Assembly: GCA_027600665.1 (NCBI GenBank)
Contig: JADGJL010000046.1
Location: forward strand, 1-56,406
DNA length: 56,406 nt
DNA from: Irineochytrium annulatum
Taxonomy: Eukaryota > Chytridiomycota > Chytridiomycetes > Chytridiales > Chytridiaceae
Direction: 5' to 3'
The position numbers were made by a program, and so were the translations under genes. Positions 36,404 to 48,400 of this stretch are shown here, piece by piece. The stretch's first letter is position 1; each line of letters starts with the position of its first letter. Under the pieces are notes generated by a model. It made no database searches. It was given only the letters and a program-made list of their open reading frames with translations, and had not been told where the DNA came from.

Positions 36404-37660
36404 TTCCCGTAGCCGACCTCGCGGTTGGTGTCGTGAAGCCAAGGGGATTGCCAGCACGCCGCCAGCAACGTTCTAATTTGCAGGGCGGGAGAACTGATGG
36501 TGCTGCCGCAATCCTTCAGGTTCCTACAAGGTGCAGGTGCGCTTCGCTTCGGTGGCTTGTGCGAAAATCAGTGGCAGATTTAACCCCGCTCCTGCGTGTC
36601 CGACTCTGCCTTTTTGGCCTTGTCCTCCCTCTTCAACTGCCACCGCTTCCCCAGCACCCTCCGCCTCGCTGAAATGCCCTACTTTTCTCTGGGAAGCGCC
36701 CACCTCGAAAACATAAAATCCCGCGAGTTCGTCTCCAAGGCCCGCATACGCACTGGGCCTCGAGGGAAGGCGCGCGTTGTCCTTTCCGATGAGAAACCGC
36801 TCAGGATAGTGTCTTGCAAAAGGAGGGTAAAGGGGGCGGGTGGAAGATTAGGAGGGCAAGAACTAACGGAATGCTACGTTCCACCATCTTCCTGTGTTGC
36901 CTCCTCTTCTTCTCTCCTGCCGAGGCCGGTGGGCACCGTGGGGCGGGTGGGCACCGTGAGGCGAGCCCCCCAACAGCCGAAGATGACCAGAGGCGAAGAT
37001 GACAGAGGCGGCGTCTTCCCACGCTCAGGATCGCCACGAGGGTGCCTAGACCTGCATCAGTAACCTTTTGATTGCGGTTTTTTGGGCCATTAGGCGAAGA
37101 TCCGACTGGTTTTTGCATCATTTGGGACTTATATACAGATGGCTACAGTAGCAATAAAACTTCTTTAAAGTGTTATGCCAATACGAACTTGAGAATCTTC
37201 GCAAGAAGATCTGGATCCGACGCCATTGGTGTATGCGTTGATTGAAGGCTCGCGCGTTGAACGCTTCAAGGTTAAGTGCACAGCGGATACTTATTGACCG
37301 TGCCGATCATCGTTAGGTAGCGATACGCTGCTTTAATGACGTTCGTCGTAGTTGACCGAACGCTGCTGCTGTTGACGAAAGTAACAAGTTTGCCCCAGTT
37401 AACGGGAGGCGGAGATGCATGGGCCTTCCACGAGAATCACAGTGGAGGATAAAATAATTTATACTCCATGGTAAAAATTTGCTATCGCTTCATGAAGACG
37501 TCACACAAGTGCAAAAACAACAATATTGATAGTAAACACGTGATGTCAACCGCAGCAAGTCGACTTCAACCATCAAAGAGCGTATAATTCGCGCGCGATG
37601 TATCAACAGGCGAAAACAAATGCAATAGCAATAGAAAAAATTATTGAGCAGAACCATGCA
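36404..37660. other. Intergenic region between SEC15 and CLP1
   Basis: A plus-strand frame at 36596-37063 contains SKARIRTGPRGKARVVLSDE, which looks protein-like in part but cannot be tied to a family. Its ends are Ser/Pro-rich. From 37130 to 37660 nothing coding is seen. SEC15's promoter should lie at the left side and CLP1's terminator at the right. Confidence 0.35.
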
Positions 37661-39309
37661 TCACTCCATCCATTTCAACGAAGCCATTAGCAGATATTTT
37701 TTTGGCAATCGGCTTGCGTTTGGCGAAAGCACCGTCACTTTGTGTTTCACGTCATCCACCTCAGCCCTAAAGTATGTTCGTTTTTAGCCAAGCTTCCGCA
37801 GCGCGTCAAGCATACACGTAGATAAATCCTGCTAAATTGCTGTCGAGTAACAAAGACGTCTCTTCATCTGCAGTTAGCGCCGGAGCGGAACCGGCCGACG
37901 GTGTCGCGTCCAACCGATCGGCATTTGTTATTGCAAGAACCGAATTTAACAAGATATCGCCGACCTCCACTTTGACAATTCTTGTCTCTTGAACCTTCCT
38001 TTCCATGCCGAGCGGCAACGCGGAGGAAGGAGCGAGTGTTCCTAATTAGCATTAGTTCTATAGCTTGAAAGAGACCAAAATACCCTCGCCAACGCGTCGT
38101 ACTGCCAAGTCATGGAAGCTGACGGTGTTAGAGTAGGGACTGAGCTGTGATTGTGGGGGACCGTAGAAGTAAGCCCTAATCTTTGCACTCTGGTGGTGCC
38201 GCCGGTAGGATTTATCTCTTGTGACCACCTGCAAACATATAATGTGAGCGGACAAAACGACAGAAGGAAAGGCTAACCCCGCCAGACTTGGCAAGTTTTA
38301 TGATAGATATCTTATCTTTATACTCTCGGCAAAGGTCAGAGTAAAGCCGCTCATGTCCGATGACAAGGATCGCCGACGGTTGGAAAGCCTGAATGGCGTG
38401 TGCTAGAAGCGGGAAGCCGTCAGGATCGGCATATTGTGACGGTGTGTTTATGATCACACCAGCAACGTTTACTGTAAGTGGTGAGATTTGTCCCGAGAAC
38501 AGCATACTACCTTCACGATCGCTGTCATACTTCCGCGTAACCACTTGTGCAAGCCGTTCCACCAGTCGATTGTACAGCTTCACTTTCTCTTGCGGGGTTC
38601 CATAACCATAATAATACGCAATCGGTGAAGCCCCAGTCATCTGAGGTAAACTACTCAGACCGTGCTCCGCGTCAATCGGTCTGTAGAATGTGGACGCGGA
38701 AAGAGCACCGGGAATCGTCAACGAGCCCTAAAACATCGCCCGTAAATGATTCATCTGGCACGTCATCTTCACCTCATTGGTATCCAAGTCAGCAAAAAGA
38801 GGCTTCCGCTCATTCTTAACCGCGTAATTAAGTAATATTTTGCACAAGGACGTCTTTCCGACATCAGATGGGCCAACCACCATAACCTATTGTGATCAGG
38901 CCGACTACTTCCATCATGTAAATACCTTCGGTCCATTCCGGGAGGTCATGGCCGTCTCACGCAGCTGTTCTAGCGCCACATGCACATTCAAATAGGTCTG
39001 CATGGGCGTCTCGCCGGCTGTATACTCGACAAGACATTTGCCTGTGACGAGGACTTTGCAGCCGGTGTAGGTAAAAACTGCCAACTTCCTCCCGCTGAAG
39101 GTGTATGCAACCTCCTGCCCCAGCTCTGTGCCGAAAATTTCGGCGGTCCCTGACTTTAACTGCAATTCATGAGGACGCATTCGTTTATTAAAGTAATGTA
39201 TGCACGCGACAATATAATCCACCTTTACAACGACAGTATCTTTGAAATCCACCTCAAATCGAAGCTCGTTCTCTGGAGCAAGCTCGAAGGCTCGCTCGTC
39301 CCCTTCCAT
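37661..39309 (-). CDS. CLP1: CLP1, mRNA 3'-end cleavage/polyadenylation factor of the polynucleotide-kinase family
   Basis: The gene starts at ATG 39309-39307. Exon 1 (38926-39309) encodes the beta-rich N-domain ([27 protein letters not shown]). Exon 2 (38773-38886) holds the Walker A P-loop [10 protein letters not shown] and DLDTNE. Exon 3 starts at 38727 with [47 protein letters not shown] and KLAKSGG follow, as in CLP1. The last exon, joined by a small intron after AGFIYV, reads [19 protein letters not shown] and ends LKWME at the TGA complementary to 37661-37663. CLP1 binds ATP and bridges cleavage factors. Some animal members also phosphorylate RNA, but fungal ones generally do not. Its start faces the PHO81-like gene 403 bp away. 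Confidence 0.92.
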
Positions 39310-39712
39310 GGAGACCTCAAACGTTTGACAGCGCTTTCAAGCCCTTCAACCGCCATAACTGCCACTGCCACTGCTGGACACATAGAACGCATTTTCAGAA
39401 ATGAAGCATTTCGCGGCCCAGCAAATTCCCGCAAGTCCACCAAGTGACGTATCTGCAAAAGCATCGCTTATATCGTGAGAATTTCGTCGCGGTCCATTCC
39501 TTGCAGTTGTTGAGCGGAGCCCGCCGTTCGAGTTCTTCACCTTAACACGTGTGATGTCTCTTTTACCTTTTTTTTTTAACTCAATGCCCTCCAAAAAAAA
39601 GAATACAAAAAAGTTAAAACCGATTTGCAAGGTTGCACGATCTAGGTGCCAAACGACTTGTCACCTTCATTCACCCGTTGCCCGCGACGGAAGCTGATCA
39701 GAGTAGGGTGCG
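39310..39712. promoter_or_regulatory. Shared divergent promoter region of CLP1 and the PHO81-like gene
   Basis: Both start codons face outward from this 403-bp interval. It contains one CACGTG hexamer at 39546-39551, a T-rich stretch (39570-39600 read on the plus strand as TTTTTTTTT and AAAAAAA) and no clear TATA box close to either start. CACGTG is the core site of Pho4-type bHLH regulators, but also of other bHLH factors. Confidence 0.45.
39546..39551. promoter_or_regulatory. CACGTG E-box, candidate Pho4-type site
   Basis: The perfect hexamer lies 162 bp before the PHO81-like ATG and in AACACGTGTG context. In yeast, PHO81 is itself induced by Pho4 through CACGTG/T sites. The link here is inference from one copy of a short motif. 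Confidence 0.35.
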
Positions 39713-42700
39713 ATGAAGTTCGGGAAGTACATCCAGGAGCAGCAAACCGACTGGGGTGGATCGCACTACCTGAACTACAAAGCGCTGAAGAAGATCATCA
39801 ATTCGGTCGAGGGTGATCACGGCCTTTCCGCTACCAATGCCTCTGGCGCGCAGCCGCAGGACTTGCAGGCTCTAAAGACAGCCTTTTTCTTCAAGCTCGA
39901 AAGGGAGCTCGAGAAGGTGGCGTGTAATATGCTAAAGTATGTATAACGGACTAAACGTAATATTCAGATTAATGCTTTCTACCTGCAAAAAGAGGCCGAG
40001 TTCAAGGTACGGCTGCGATCTCTAGCCGACAAGAAGCGCCTGTTACTTAGTCGACCCTCTGCATTGAGCCTGTCGACCCTCGGAAACTTAAAAGAGGCCC
40101 TGTCGATGTTTCAACATGACTTGACTAAACTTCAGGTAGGTTTAAAGGAAGACTTATTTCAACTTATGTATCGAGAACTACGTTGAAGTCAATGCGACTG
40201 GGTTTCGAAAGATTTTGAAGAAGTGGGATAAGAGAGCCAAGTCGAGCACGAAGGAGCTGTATTTGTCCCGCCAAGTGGAGATCCAGCCGTGTTTCAATAA
40301 CGACATCTTGGCTGAGCTGACCGACGCTGCTACCACCAATCTTGCTGATGTGGACGCGCTCCTTGACGATGCCTTAGCTGTGGGTCCGGCGTTGTCGAAA
40401 GAAACGTCGTTGATGAAGAATCGACAAAGCGATGACGCCTCTCTAGACTTTGAGAACGATGTGATTGCCTTATTTCACGTCAACAGGACCGCGGATATAA
40501 AAGAGATGCTCGAGAAGCGAAGGTCGACCCATCCCAACTCCGATGACAGCGACGTCGTGTCGAGGGTATACTTTCGGATTGCCGCGGAAGCGTCCGTGGA
40601 GTTGTTGCAGATCTTGCTGGATACGAACGTCGTCAACTGCAATTTCGCGGATGACATCAACAGTCGAACATGCTTACACGAGTCTGCCATCGCCGGGAAG
40701 CTGGACGTCCTGAAGATGTCTTGTGAATGTGGAGCGAACATTGACGCGATCGATATGTATGGTAGGAAGCCCCTGCACTATGCTGCCATGTACGGTCGAG
40801 ATGACTGCGCGCGGTTCTTAATCTCGAGAGGATCCTCTGTTGATTCGGTCGACCTCGATGATTGCACCCCGTTGGTGTATTCCATCGTCGGCGGGCACGC
40901 TAGCTGCGTCCAGATCTGCCTTGAGAACGGTGCCCAGGCTACAGTCGTCTCGGGCGGGTCGAATCCTCTCGCGATCGCGTGCGAATATGGCCGCAAAGAC
41001 ATCGCAACTTTGCTTCTAGCGAAGGGAGCTTCAGTCTCGGTGCAGGCTGATAGCTTTTCTGTTCTGCATGTGGCTGCGAGAGAAGGCCACGCAGACCTTT
41101 GCGCATTGTTGATCGAACACGGTGCTGATCTGGAGGTGGCTGATAGCTTCAAGGGGTGGACCCCGATCTTCTACGCCGCCTCCGAGGGTCATTTGGAGTG
41201 CGTTAAGATCTTGATCGCGGCCGGATGCTCCATCAAAGTCAGGGACGAAAACGACTGGCTTCCGTGGACTTACGCCCTGCACCGGGGACATATCGAGATT
41301 GCTAAGCTCTTGGAAGTTAGCGTTGAAGGTCCGTCGGGGGTAGCTGGAGTGAAAGCGTCGCCGATACACAACAGAATTCAGCCCATGGCGCCAAGTGCGT
41401 TGTTCGTTGACGACATGGATATGGACGGCGCAAATCTTGACTCAATCCCGTCGCTATCGCTACCCCCACCGATTATTCCATTCCGAATTTAGTAAGACGC
41501 TACTTGGTATAACGAAGCAACTAACGTCTCGCGTAGCGGGCACAATTATCTCGATAAAAAAGTGTATCTGCAAGTCAATTTGTCTTCCTTCGCTGATTCT
41601 GACGACAAGAACCCGATCAAGTTATTTGGGACGAGGCAACTGTCATCTCTGAAGCTAATTATAAGCACGAAGCCTGATGTGGGCATCCCGTATAGCGTCA
41701 TCCTGCCACTGAAAGACGATTCCGAAATTTATACCTTCCTCGTAGATAACCTTACGGACTTCTCCCTCCAATTCGATATTTTTCCAACGTTTGGGACGAA
41801 GGTGCTCGGTCGGGCCGTTGTGTTGGCGTCGCAGTTGACTATGGCTCGATCTAATCGATCGCCTGGTGCGGGAGATAATGAGAAGTGCATCGCGCCGTTG
41901 TTTGACACGCATCTCCGGGTTATCGGCGAGCTTTCGTTCGATTTCTCCATTGTCGATGCTTTCGACCATCCTGCGCTGCAAATCGGTGGGAAAGTTGAGA
42001 CCTACTGGAAGACCACTCAGGTAAGGTAAAGCAAGGATTCTTTTTTCTAATTAAAATCTAGGTCGTCGGGAGCGCAAAATCCAACGCGGAATCGGGAGTA
42101 CGCTCGTTCATCACAGCTTCTTCACTAGTAGACGAGTATGTGAACGTCGTTGTGCAAGTCACCCAAGACCTCGTTCCCGTTGTTTATTCAAACTGGTTTC
42201 TCCCTACTTCTTTAAATGACATCAAATTGCCACTGTCGTCAATATCGGCGTCACGTGCCCGGAGTTTCTTTACAAACATGGGCGAAACTAGCGAGAGATG
42301 GAGGAAGGCGGGCTCCAACACAACAGATATATCGGCCGCTATTTACGATGGCATGTTCAGCCTAGAGGAGGTCTTAAAGGTGAGGTTTAACTATTGCTTG
42401 AATATTAATGGATGCAGGATTTGCCGGCCACCATCGGTTTATGTGTCGAGGTAAAATTCTCGACGCCTTGGGAACGGGACGTTCTGGGTCTTCATGGCGT
42501 CTCCGACGTCAACCTGGTGGTGGATACTGTGTTGAAGACGGTATATGATCACGCAGCAAATCGGTCTATCATTTTCTCATCGCTCAATCCATCCGTTTGC
42601 ACATCGTTGAGCTGGAAACAGCCGAACTACGGAGTCTTTTTCAAGACGTACTGTGGCTATGGAGTGGACCATGAGACGCAAGCTGCCCTTGGCCAAACAG

Positions 42701-43019
42701 GGTTGAAACCGCTTGACAAGAGGCTAAACTCGATCAAAGAGGCCGTTCGATTTGCGAAGAAGAACAACTTTTTGGGAGTCATATGCGAAGCGACACCGCT
42801 GGTTAGTCGAACTTGTGCCGGTGGCGTTCAATGGGCTTAACTTTTTATCTTCTACAGATCAAGGTGCCTATGCTTGTGAATACGATTAAGGAAAGCGGGC
42901 TAATTCTGGCAACGTTTGGGGTTGACAATAACCGCCCAGAAAATGTTCGCTTGCAAGAGGCGGCCGGTGTGGATGCTATCATATCTCGAAACGTGTTGAG
43001 ATATAACGTGGTTTCATAG
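39713..43019 (+). CDS. PHO81: PHO81-like SPX/ankyrin/degenerate GDPD protein
   Basis: Seven exons (39713-39916, 39968-40135, 40176-41491, 41537-42020, 42062-42379, 42418-42801, 42858-43019) join into 1011 codons. The N-terminal SPX domain has MKFGKYI, HYLNYKALKKII and FRKILKKWDK, the lysine-rich sensor surface for inositol pyrophosphates. About six ankyrin repeats follow (NSRTCLHESAIAGKLDVL to WLPWTYALHRGHIEIAKLL). A C2-like spacer then leads to a glycerophosphodiester-phosphodiesterase-like region ending VDAIISRNVLRYN. Where active enzymes carry HRG...ENT and E-x-D-V, this protein has SAKSNAESGVRSF and EYVNVVVQV, so catalysis is unlikely. This is the architecture of yeast Pho81, the inhibitor of the Pho80-Pho85 kinase, rather than of Gde1. 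It probably acts in phosphate signalling. Confidence 0.85.
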
Positions 43020-43270
43020 ACTTCATTTGCATAAACCGTATACCATGAACATTTGATTCCACGCTGTTTGTGGGTAGTACCTGCGCCACCAGCGCCACTT
43101 TTGCAAGCCACTACCGTGGTCCTTGGGTGGCTTGGTGTGAGACATCCACTACCCCAACGTTCGGGCTGCAGACCGCCACGACGCGGTGCCTGTCCCGACG
43201 CTTGTCGTTGATCATCTCACGCCCGACCTCGAAGTTACTCATTAAGCACCCCGCTGGAAGAGCCGGGAAA

Positions 43271-45231
43271 ATGGCAACCTATGAGGTGATATTATGTTTG
43301 ACGCGAGATGATCCGCCTTCAACACCAACGTAGGCAGCTGTGAAGTTGCTGAACACTTGTCAAACGAACGCGGCGATCCTGGAGAAGATACGGAAATCGG
43401 GGAATGTGCTTAACAAGAGGAGCATCCCGGAAATGCAGGAGTATCTAATACGTATTGGGCATAAGGTACAGAGAGACGGAAAAATTAATGATCATACGAA
43501 CGCCTACCAGGCGGGTGACCTTAACGCGCTGAACATCATCCACGTCGCCGGCACGAAAGGAAAAGGTTCAACTTCAGCGTTCTGTGACTCTATGGTCCGC
43601 CGGTGCCGGATCACGGATGGAAACTCTGCTAGGCCATTAAAAACGGGTGAGCCTATCCATTGCTGTTAGTCGTCTTCTTTCAATTGCTGACCTCGCGCTT
43701 GTTCTTCAGGTATGTTTACGTCTCCGCATCTGCAGGAGGTCCGCGAGCGTATACGGATCAATGGCTCTCCGATATCTAAAGAGAAGTTTGCCGAGCACTT
43801 CTTCTATGTCTGGAATAGCTTTGAGGAGACGAAGGTATGACATCGTTAATTTTTGTTACCTTTTGGCTCCGATGACAATGCGAAGGGGATGTTTAGCGAG
43901 CACGGCAACGACAAACCTGGCTACTTCAGATTCCTCTTCTTGATGGCGTGTCGGGCGTTCCTTACAGAAAAGGTCACATCTCGCTTAGTGGCATTAGTCG
44001 TAATTTTGAAACCTAGGTCGACGTGGTAATAATGGAATGCGGCGTCGGTGGCCAATACGACGCGACGAACGTTGTCGAAAGACCCGTTGTCTCCGCGATC
44101 ACATCCCTCGGATTCGATCACATGGGCTTGTTGGGGAACAGTCTGAAGGAGATTGCATGGCACAAGGCCGGCATCATGAAGGTAAGCGGTAACACACCAT
44201 TTAATGTTGATGAGTTCGTAGGCCGGGATCCCTGCTTTCACTGCGCCGCAGCCTGCGGAGGCCATGGATGTGCTTACCGAGCGCGCGACTGAGTTAGAGG
44301 TGGCCGCCTCTATGACGGACGCCGGATCGAAACCGACCATATCCCTGTCATCCGCAAAAAATGACGATTTCGTCGCAGGCGTGCGGTTAGGTAAGGCTAA
44401 TCATTTGCGAGCGTTAAGTTCTGGGGTCCCATAGGATTGGCTGGCGCACATCAACGGATCAACGCGGCTCTAGCGTATGCCGTTTGCAAAGAATGGATAG
44501 CCCAGCGTGAAGCGAAGGGGGTCAAAATAATTGTCACAGACGAGGATCTCAGAGCGGGACTAGAATTCGCCAGCTGGCCTGGAAGAGCGCAGACGGTGTC
44601 CGTTCCGCGTTACCCCGACATCGACTTCTTTTTGGACGGTGCTCATACGCCGGAGTCTTTGAAGGTTGGCAAACATTCCATTTTGTGCTTACTATTTCTC
44701 CGTGTTTAACGATTATGGCAGGCATGCGCTGATTGGTTTACTTCCGTCTCGGCTGCTACCGCCGGAGGGTTAGTTGCTAGATATGCGTTTATATAGATAT
44801 TTACACTTGCACAGGAAGACATTAATTTTCAGCTGCACCGGCGGTCGCGATCCGAAGGAGCTTTTGACTCCATTGGCCGAGATACAGCGGTCAAAGGCTA
44901 GCGTCGACACAGTCATATTTTGCCCCGCCGAGCTTGACTCGACCACGAGAAGTTTGTTTTTGCAATATAAGCGACACTAACATCTCTGGTAAACACAGGA
45001 GCTGACGCCATCAATCACACCGCCGCAATAGACGAAGGGCTCGTCCTTCAGAAGAAACTGATGACGTGTTGGAATGAGTTAACGGTAAAAAGTGGGAAGG
45101 TCTCGGTCTGCCATTCTATTAACGAGGCACTGGCGCAAGCTACAACTCAACGCCCGTCGCGAGTCTTGGTTACAGGAAGCTTACATCTTATCGGCGGGAT
45201 TTTGGGGCTGTTGGAGGTGCCCGTGAGCTAG
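43271..45231 (+). CDS. MET7: Folylpolyglutamate synthase
   Basis: It adds glutamates to folates using ATP, in cytosol and mitochondria. A 15-nt first exon (43271-43285, MATYE) is joined by a 48-nt intron to [16 protein letters not shown]. The P-loop [14 protein letters not shown] is followed, over an intron, by the folate loop [16 protein letters not shown]. Then come [48 protein letters not shown] and [11 protein letters not shown], the expected ligase and C-domain motifs. The end is LITGS-like [15 protein letters not shown] and a TAG at 45229-45231. At least seven introns are needed, several around 40-60 nt. No mitochondrial presequence is visible with this start. The gene lies 252 bp behind the PHO81-like gene in the same direction and is convergent with TAO3. 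Confidence 0.92.
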
Positions 45232-45484
45232 ATTATTAATTTTTGATATATCAAAGACTGTTTCTTTCTTAGTAGAGGCATGTGCATGTCGACATTTCGA
45301 TTCGATATGAATAATCAAAATAAATTGCATCTATGGCTTCAGCAACTGCTGTTGAGAACGAGGCAGAAAGACAGAGAAACGGGAGAGGAGCATCAGGTTA
45401 CTAATGAAAACAATTGAGGGAGAAAAAGCCGCCGAGGTGGGCTCTCTATCCGAATGTCTAGGGAGAATTGATGATCAAACCAAA
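45232..45484. terminator. Shared 3' region of convergent MET7 and TAO3
   Basis: A 253-bp AT-rich interval lies between the stop codons of two convergent genes. AATAAA-like words occur (AAAATAAATTG near 45315), suitable for polyadenylation of the plus-strand transcript. No open frame is present. Confidence 0.4.
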
Positions 45485-48400
45485 TTACCGCCACTTGTAC
45501 ACGTAGGGCGAGCCGACGATCCCCCCGTCCGTAAGGGCTTGTGCGACTTCGCGGGCGGATCCTAACGGGTGGTCAAAATCAGGGTACTGCTCAACGCGGC
45601 CTGCCGACGTCAAGTCGATTTCTGTTTGAAGAGGTTTATTAGTTCGGGAGTGCCGTCGCATAAACGTCACCTTTGATAAAGTCGTCCGAATCGGCCGTCT
45701 CGCGCAAAACGAAGCCAACCAACGCGTTTACAATCTCCTGGTTCTCAAGCACGAACGGCAGTTTTTTGACGAGTGTCTTGAAGTTGCCGACGGGCTTCTG
45801 ACCCCGGTTTGCCAGCGACCAGCAGACCTGCGCCATCTTCAAGATGACCCGTCCGTACGACGGGCCGAGCCGGATAGCGAACCCGCAGAAGTCGGCCACG
45901 TTATTAACGTAATCGGGGAAGTACACTTGAGCTAGGTTTGCCGTACACTTCTCCAGCAAATCGTCGACAGCTAATGTCGGAAGCGGCTCTCCGTTGGCGA
46001 TCGTCTGCAAGCAGCGGATCATCCCCGCGAACTCCAACGGGCTCTTGAGGTTTAAGATTTCGTGGAGAGTTGTCGCCATCGTATCAACCTGCTCGACATA
46101 TTCATCAGTAACAACTCATATTTAGCAACCAAACATACCGTAACACCGTCGCGGCTAAAGGGGTCCGTGTCCTCAAGAATGTTTACAAATATCCATGTCA
46201 ACGAGTAGAGGATAGTGTAGAACAATCCAGGAGGCGACGGGTCCACGACAAATTCCGGTAGAAGGCACCAAGAGTTCAAAAGTAAGTCGAAGGCCTTTTC
46301 TTGGATTGCGCGGTCCGTCACAAACAATCCCTTCAACAGTTGCTGCTGAATGCTCGATGTGGTTTTCTTCATTCTGTCAAACGGCTCCAGCAACAGATAC
46401 TCGTTTATCCGTATCTCCTCCCTCGGCTGGCTCATTAGGAACAAGCGAGCGTTGTCCAGCGCCATATTCCAAATTTTGGAGAAATGCTTACAAGGCAGGT
46501 GGAAGAGGCTGCATTGGTTAGTCTCGATCGCGTATATCGCAGTCTACCTAACCGAGCTCCAGAAAAGGTCTGGTTGACTCATTAAAGATGCAGAGGCAGC
46601 GTACAAGGATATCAAGATGTTATGCAGGCGCAAAACACTGCAAATTACGCCAACCGTCCTCTGAATCAGGGGTCCTTGAGTTTCAATAAGCGACGACCAC
46701 AGATCTGCCGTCTTTCCGGCATCAATAGCTTTAAACTCGGCCTCAATGAGGGACAATATCGAGACGTGGTCAACTAGGCGCTGGGTCAATGTGTCAAGTA
46801 TGTAAACAGAGACTTCGCTTGGATGCATCTTGATGAGAAGGCCGTAAGTCTCAATAGCCCTGACGGAGTGGTCCGGCCCCTTCAATACAGTAAGAATCTT
46901 TGTCTTATGCATAGTCGTGAACATACCAAGAAGCCATCTTTCGCCCAGCTGCGAGTTTCCCGTGCAATGTCGAGACTGAGGGAGGGGTAGTCCTTCTCAA
47001 ACACAGCCAAAAGGATCTGCAGAAACTCACTGATCGGCAGGCGGAGGTACCGTTGAGATTCTGGGGTGGTGCTATAACAAAAGACTTAGACACAAACACA
47101 AATTAGCTTCCTACTTCTTGATATCGCTTTCCCAGTCCACGATGCAAACAGAGGTGTCTAGGCACGCAAGTAGCTTCCGCAGCTTCACAAGAGTTGCGCC
47201 ATATTCCGGATTCTCGATATTCCCGGTCTCATGAAGCTTGCTGGTGTAGCCTTCGACCATATTTGACAGCAAAAAAGTACTGACGCTGTTATCTTGCAAC
47301 TTGTTGGGCAGGTGCACAATCACGTAGTTGAGAAGCACAGGGAAATGCGGCGCTACGGCCACGTAGTTCTGAAGTAGTAGCTCCGAGAGCAAGATGATAG
47401 CAGCCTTGCATGAGTTCGCATAGTCATTGACGCTCTCCGGAGGCCCGCCGTTCAGCGCCGTGTACAGCACCGTGATATATTCCCGAATGATTGGCCTCAC
47501 TCTCCGGAATGCTGCTCCCGCAACAACATCAGGAGCAGATTTTTGAAACACTGATGTTCCCTTCCACGGAAACGCGGTTGATGACAGATGGTACGCCAGG
47601 GAGTCGGCCACAATTTCGGGAAAGATCGCGAAAATTCGGCTCAGCAGACTTATCGAAATTTCACGCAGAGATTCAAACTTCCCGCAAACTTGTACAAGAA
47701 CTTCGGAGAAGACCTCCGCGTTTCCTTGCCCGTGTTCCTCCGATTGTGCAACTTCTGTCCAGCAAACTTGGACCTGCTCGATGTGTTTCGGCCTGTAAAA
47801 GGCCGAGTCCATCAAGAACCTGAAGAACTCGGCAAAAACGACATCATCGTCCGTAATCGACAGATTGACAAAACGGCACCATGGCACAATCAACTCCAGA
47901 ATGAACTGCTGACTAGGAATGAGACAGGGAGACTTCTCTGCTTTCTGCACACTTCGCGAGCATCGCACGGCCTCCCACAGGAACGATGGCGCATCCGACG
48001 GGAACAAATCAGCAGCCAGGCGGCTCAGCTCAAGCACTCTTTCCTTAAGATTATGCCCAATGCTGGAGTAGAACGTCCCAGTATGCTTTGCAAACACAGC
48101 AGGCACGTCCATCTGCGGATCAGGGTTGAACATCGTGAAGAGCTCCTTCACAAACAGCAATGATCGGTTCCGAATAGTTTTGTTATTGCTCAACATGTTA
48201 TACAACCCTAGTGGAGGTCAGGGACGGAGGGCAAAGAAACGAGATAACTAACCAAAGAAGATCAGGCTCCCGACGTTCTGACGCAACTTGTCGGCCGTAT
48301 CTTCATTAATGACCGGATGCACGAGGGCGCTGGTGTCGGGGTCGCTGTCGTCGGCGTCACGAGGAGGCAAAGAGTGAAGCGACGCGATGTAATCCTCTAG

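Noticed and set aside
36596..37063. A plus-strand frame with SKARIRTGPRGKARVV, considered as a nucleolar protein
   Set aside because: The resemblance is limited to a short basic stretch. The flanks look like noncoding GC-rich sequence and no exon structure supports it.
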